A program made the position numbers and the translations under genes. The notes under the pieces were generated by a model. That model was not told where the DNA came from and made no database searches. It saw only the letters and a program-made list of their open reading frames with translations. From assembly GCA_028829895.1 (NCBI GenBank), contig CM054183.1:17899975-17963974 (forward strand): a stretch of 64,000 nt of DNA, read 5' to 3'. Shown in pieces: positions 63,853 through 64,000 of this stretch. Numbering within the stretch: position 1 is the first letter of the stretch; each line of letters starts with the position of its first letter. Origin of the DNA: Sinotaia quadrata (lineage: Eukaryota > Mollusca > Gastropoda > Architaenioglossa > Viviparidae).

Positions 63853-64000
63853 TGCACATACATACAAACACCCAAACGCGCATGAGCCCGAATTACAGAC
63901 GTTAAAATACCTTTAGTTTGTGTTCAGTGCCTAATTCTGACATGACAGAACTATAGTGTTGTCTAATAAATACCTGCATTTCATAGTGATGTGCTGTTTG

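Overview
This is a eukaryotic, AT-rich animal genomic window. Spliced genes with conserved GT-AG boundaries, long introns, abundant microsatellites and many decayed 20-107 bp minisatellites point to an invertebrate. The transposon mix and an intronless ankyrin-like/SOCS-box gene make a lophotrochozoan, probably a mollusc, my best guess. That taxon call is inference only.

Layout. 1-17.2 kb: no gene I can defend, apart from one possible terminal exon near 15.2 kb. It holds microsatellites, several minisatellites (including one with a perfect cAMP-response element every 44 bp), two diverged copies of a dispersed repeat and possible SINE remnants. 17.6-48.9 kb, minus strand: a complete 14-exon gene for the ER O-fucose beta-1,3-glucosyltransferase (B3GLCT). 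All 14 exons join in phase to a 496-residue protein with the catalytic Asp triplet and a C-terminal HTEL. Intron 10 (11.6 kb) holds a nested stack: a decayed minisatellite, a dead LINE inserted in it, and an intact LTR retrotransposon inserted in the LINE. Intron 1 holds a decayed hAT transposon and intron 7 a hAT-type MITE. 48.9-53.8 kb, plus strand: the first five exons of an unrecognised gene whose start codon lies 123 bp from the B3GLCT start codon (head-to-head, probable bidirectional promoter). 54-59.7 kb: introns or intergenic DNA with minisatellites and a long (CA)n. 59.8-62.5 kb, minus strand: an intronless 899-codon gene built of about 30-residue Trp-containing ankyrin-like repeats with a C-terminal SOCS box, probably a cullin-RING substrate receptor. 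62.5-64 kb: microsatellites and possible Z-DNA tracts.

The most striking item is the LTR retrotransposon at 22122-30580. Its two 1709-bp LTRs look identical, it has a 5-bp target duplication and a single uninterrupted 1482-codon gag-pol ORF. Its domain order is Gag-protease-INTEGRASE-reverse transcriptase-RNase H. That is the Ty1/copia order, although the RT, RNase H and GPY-type integrase are Ty3/gypsy-like. This is the architecture of the Gmr1 lineage first described in cod. The copy looks very young and possibly mobile.
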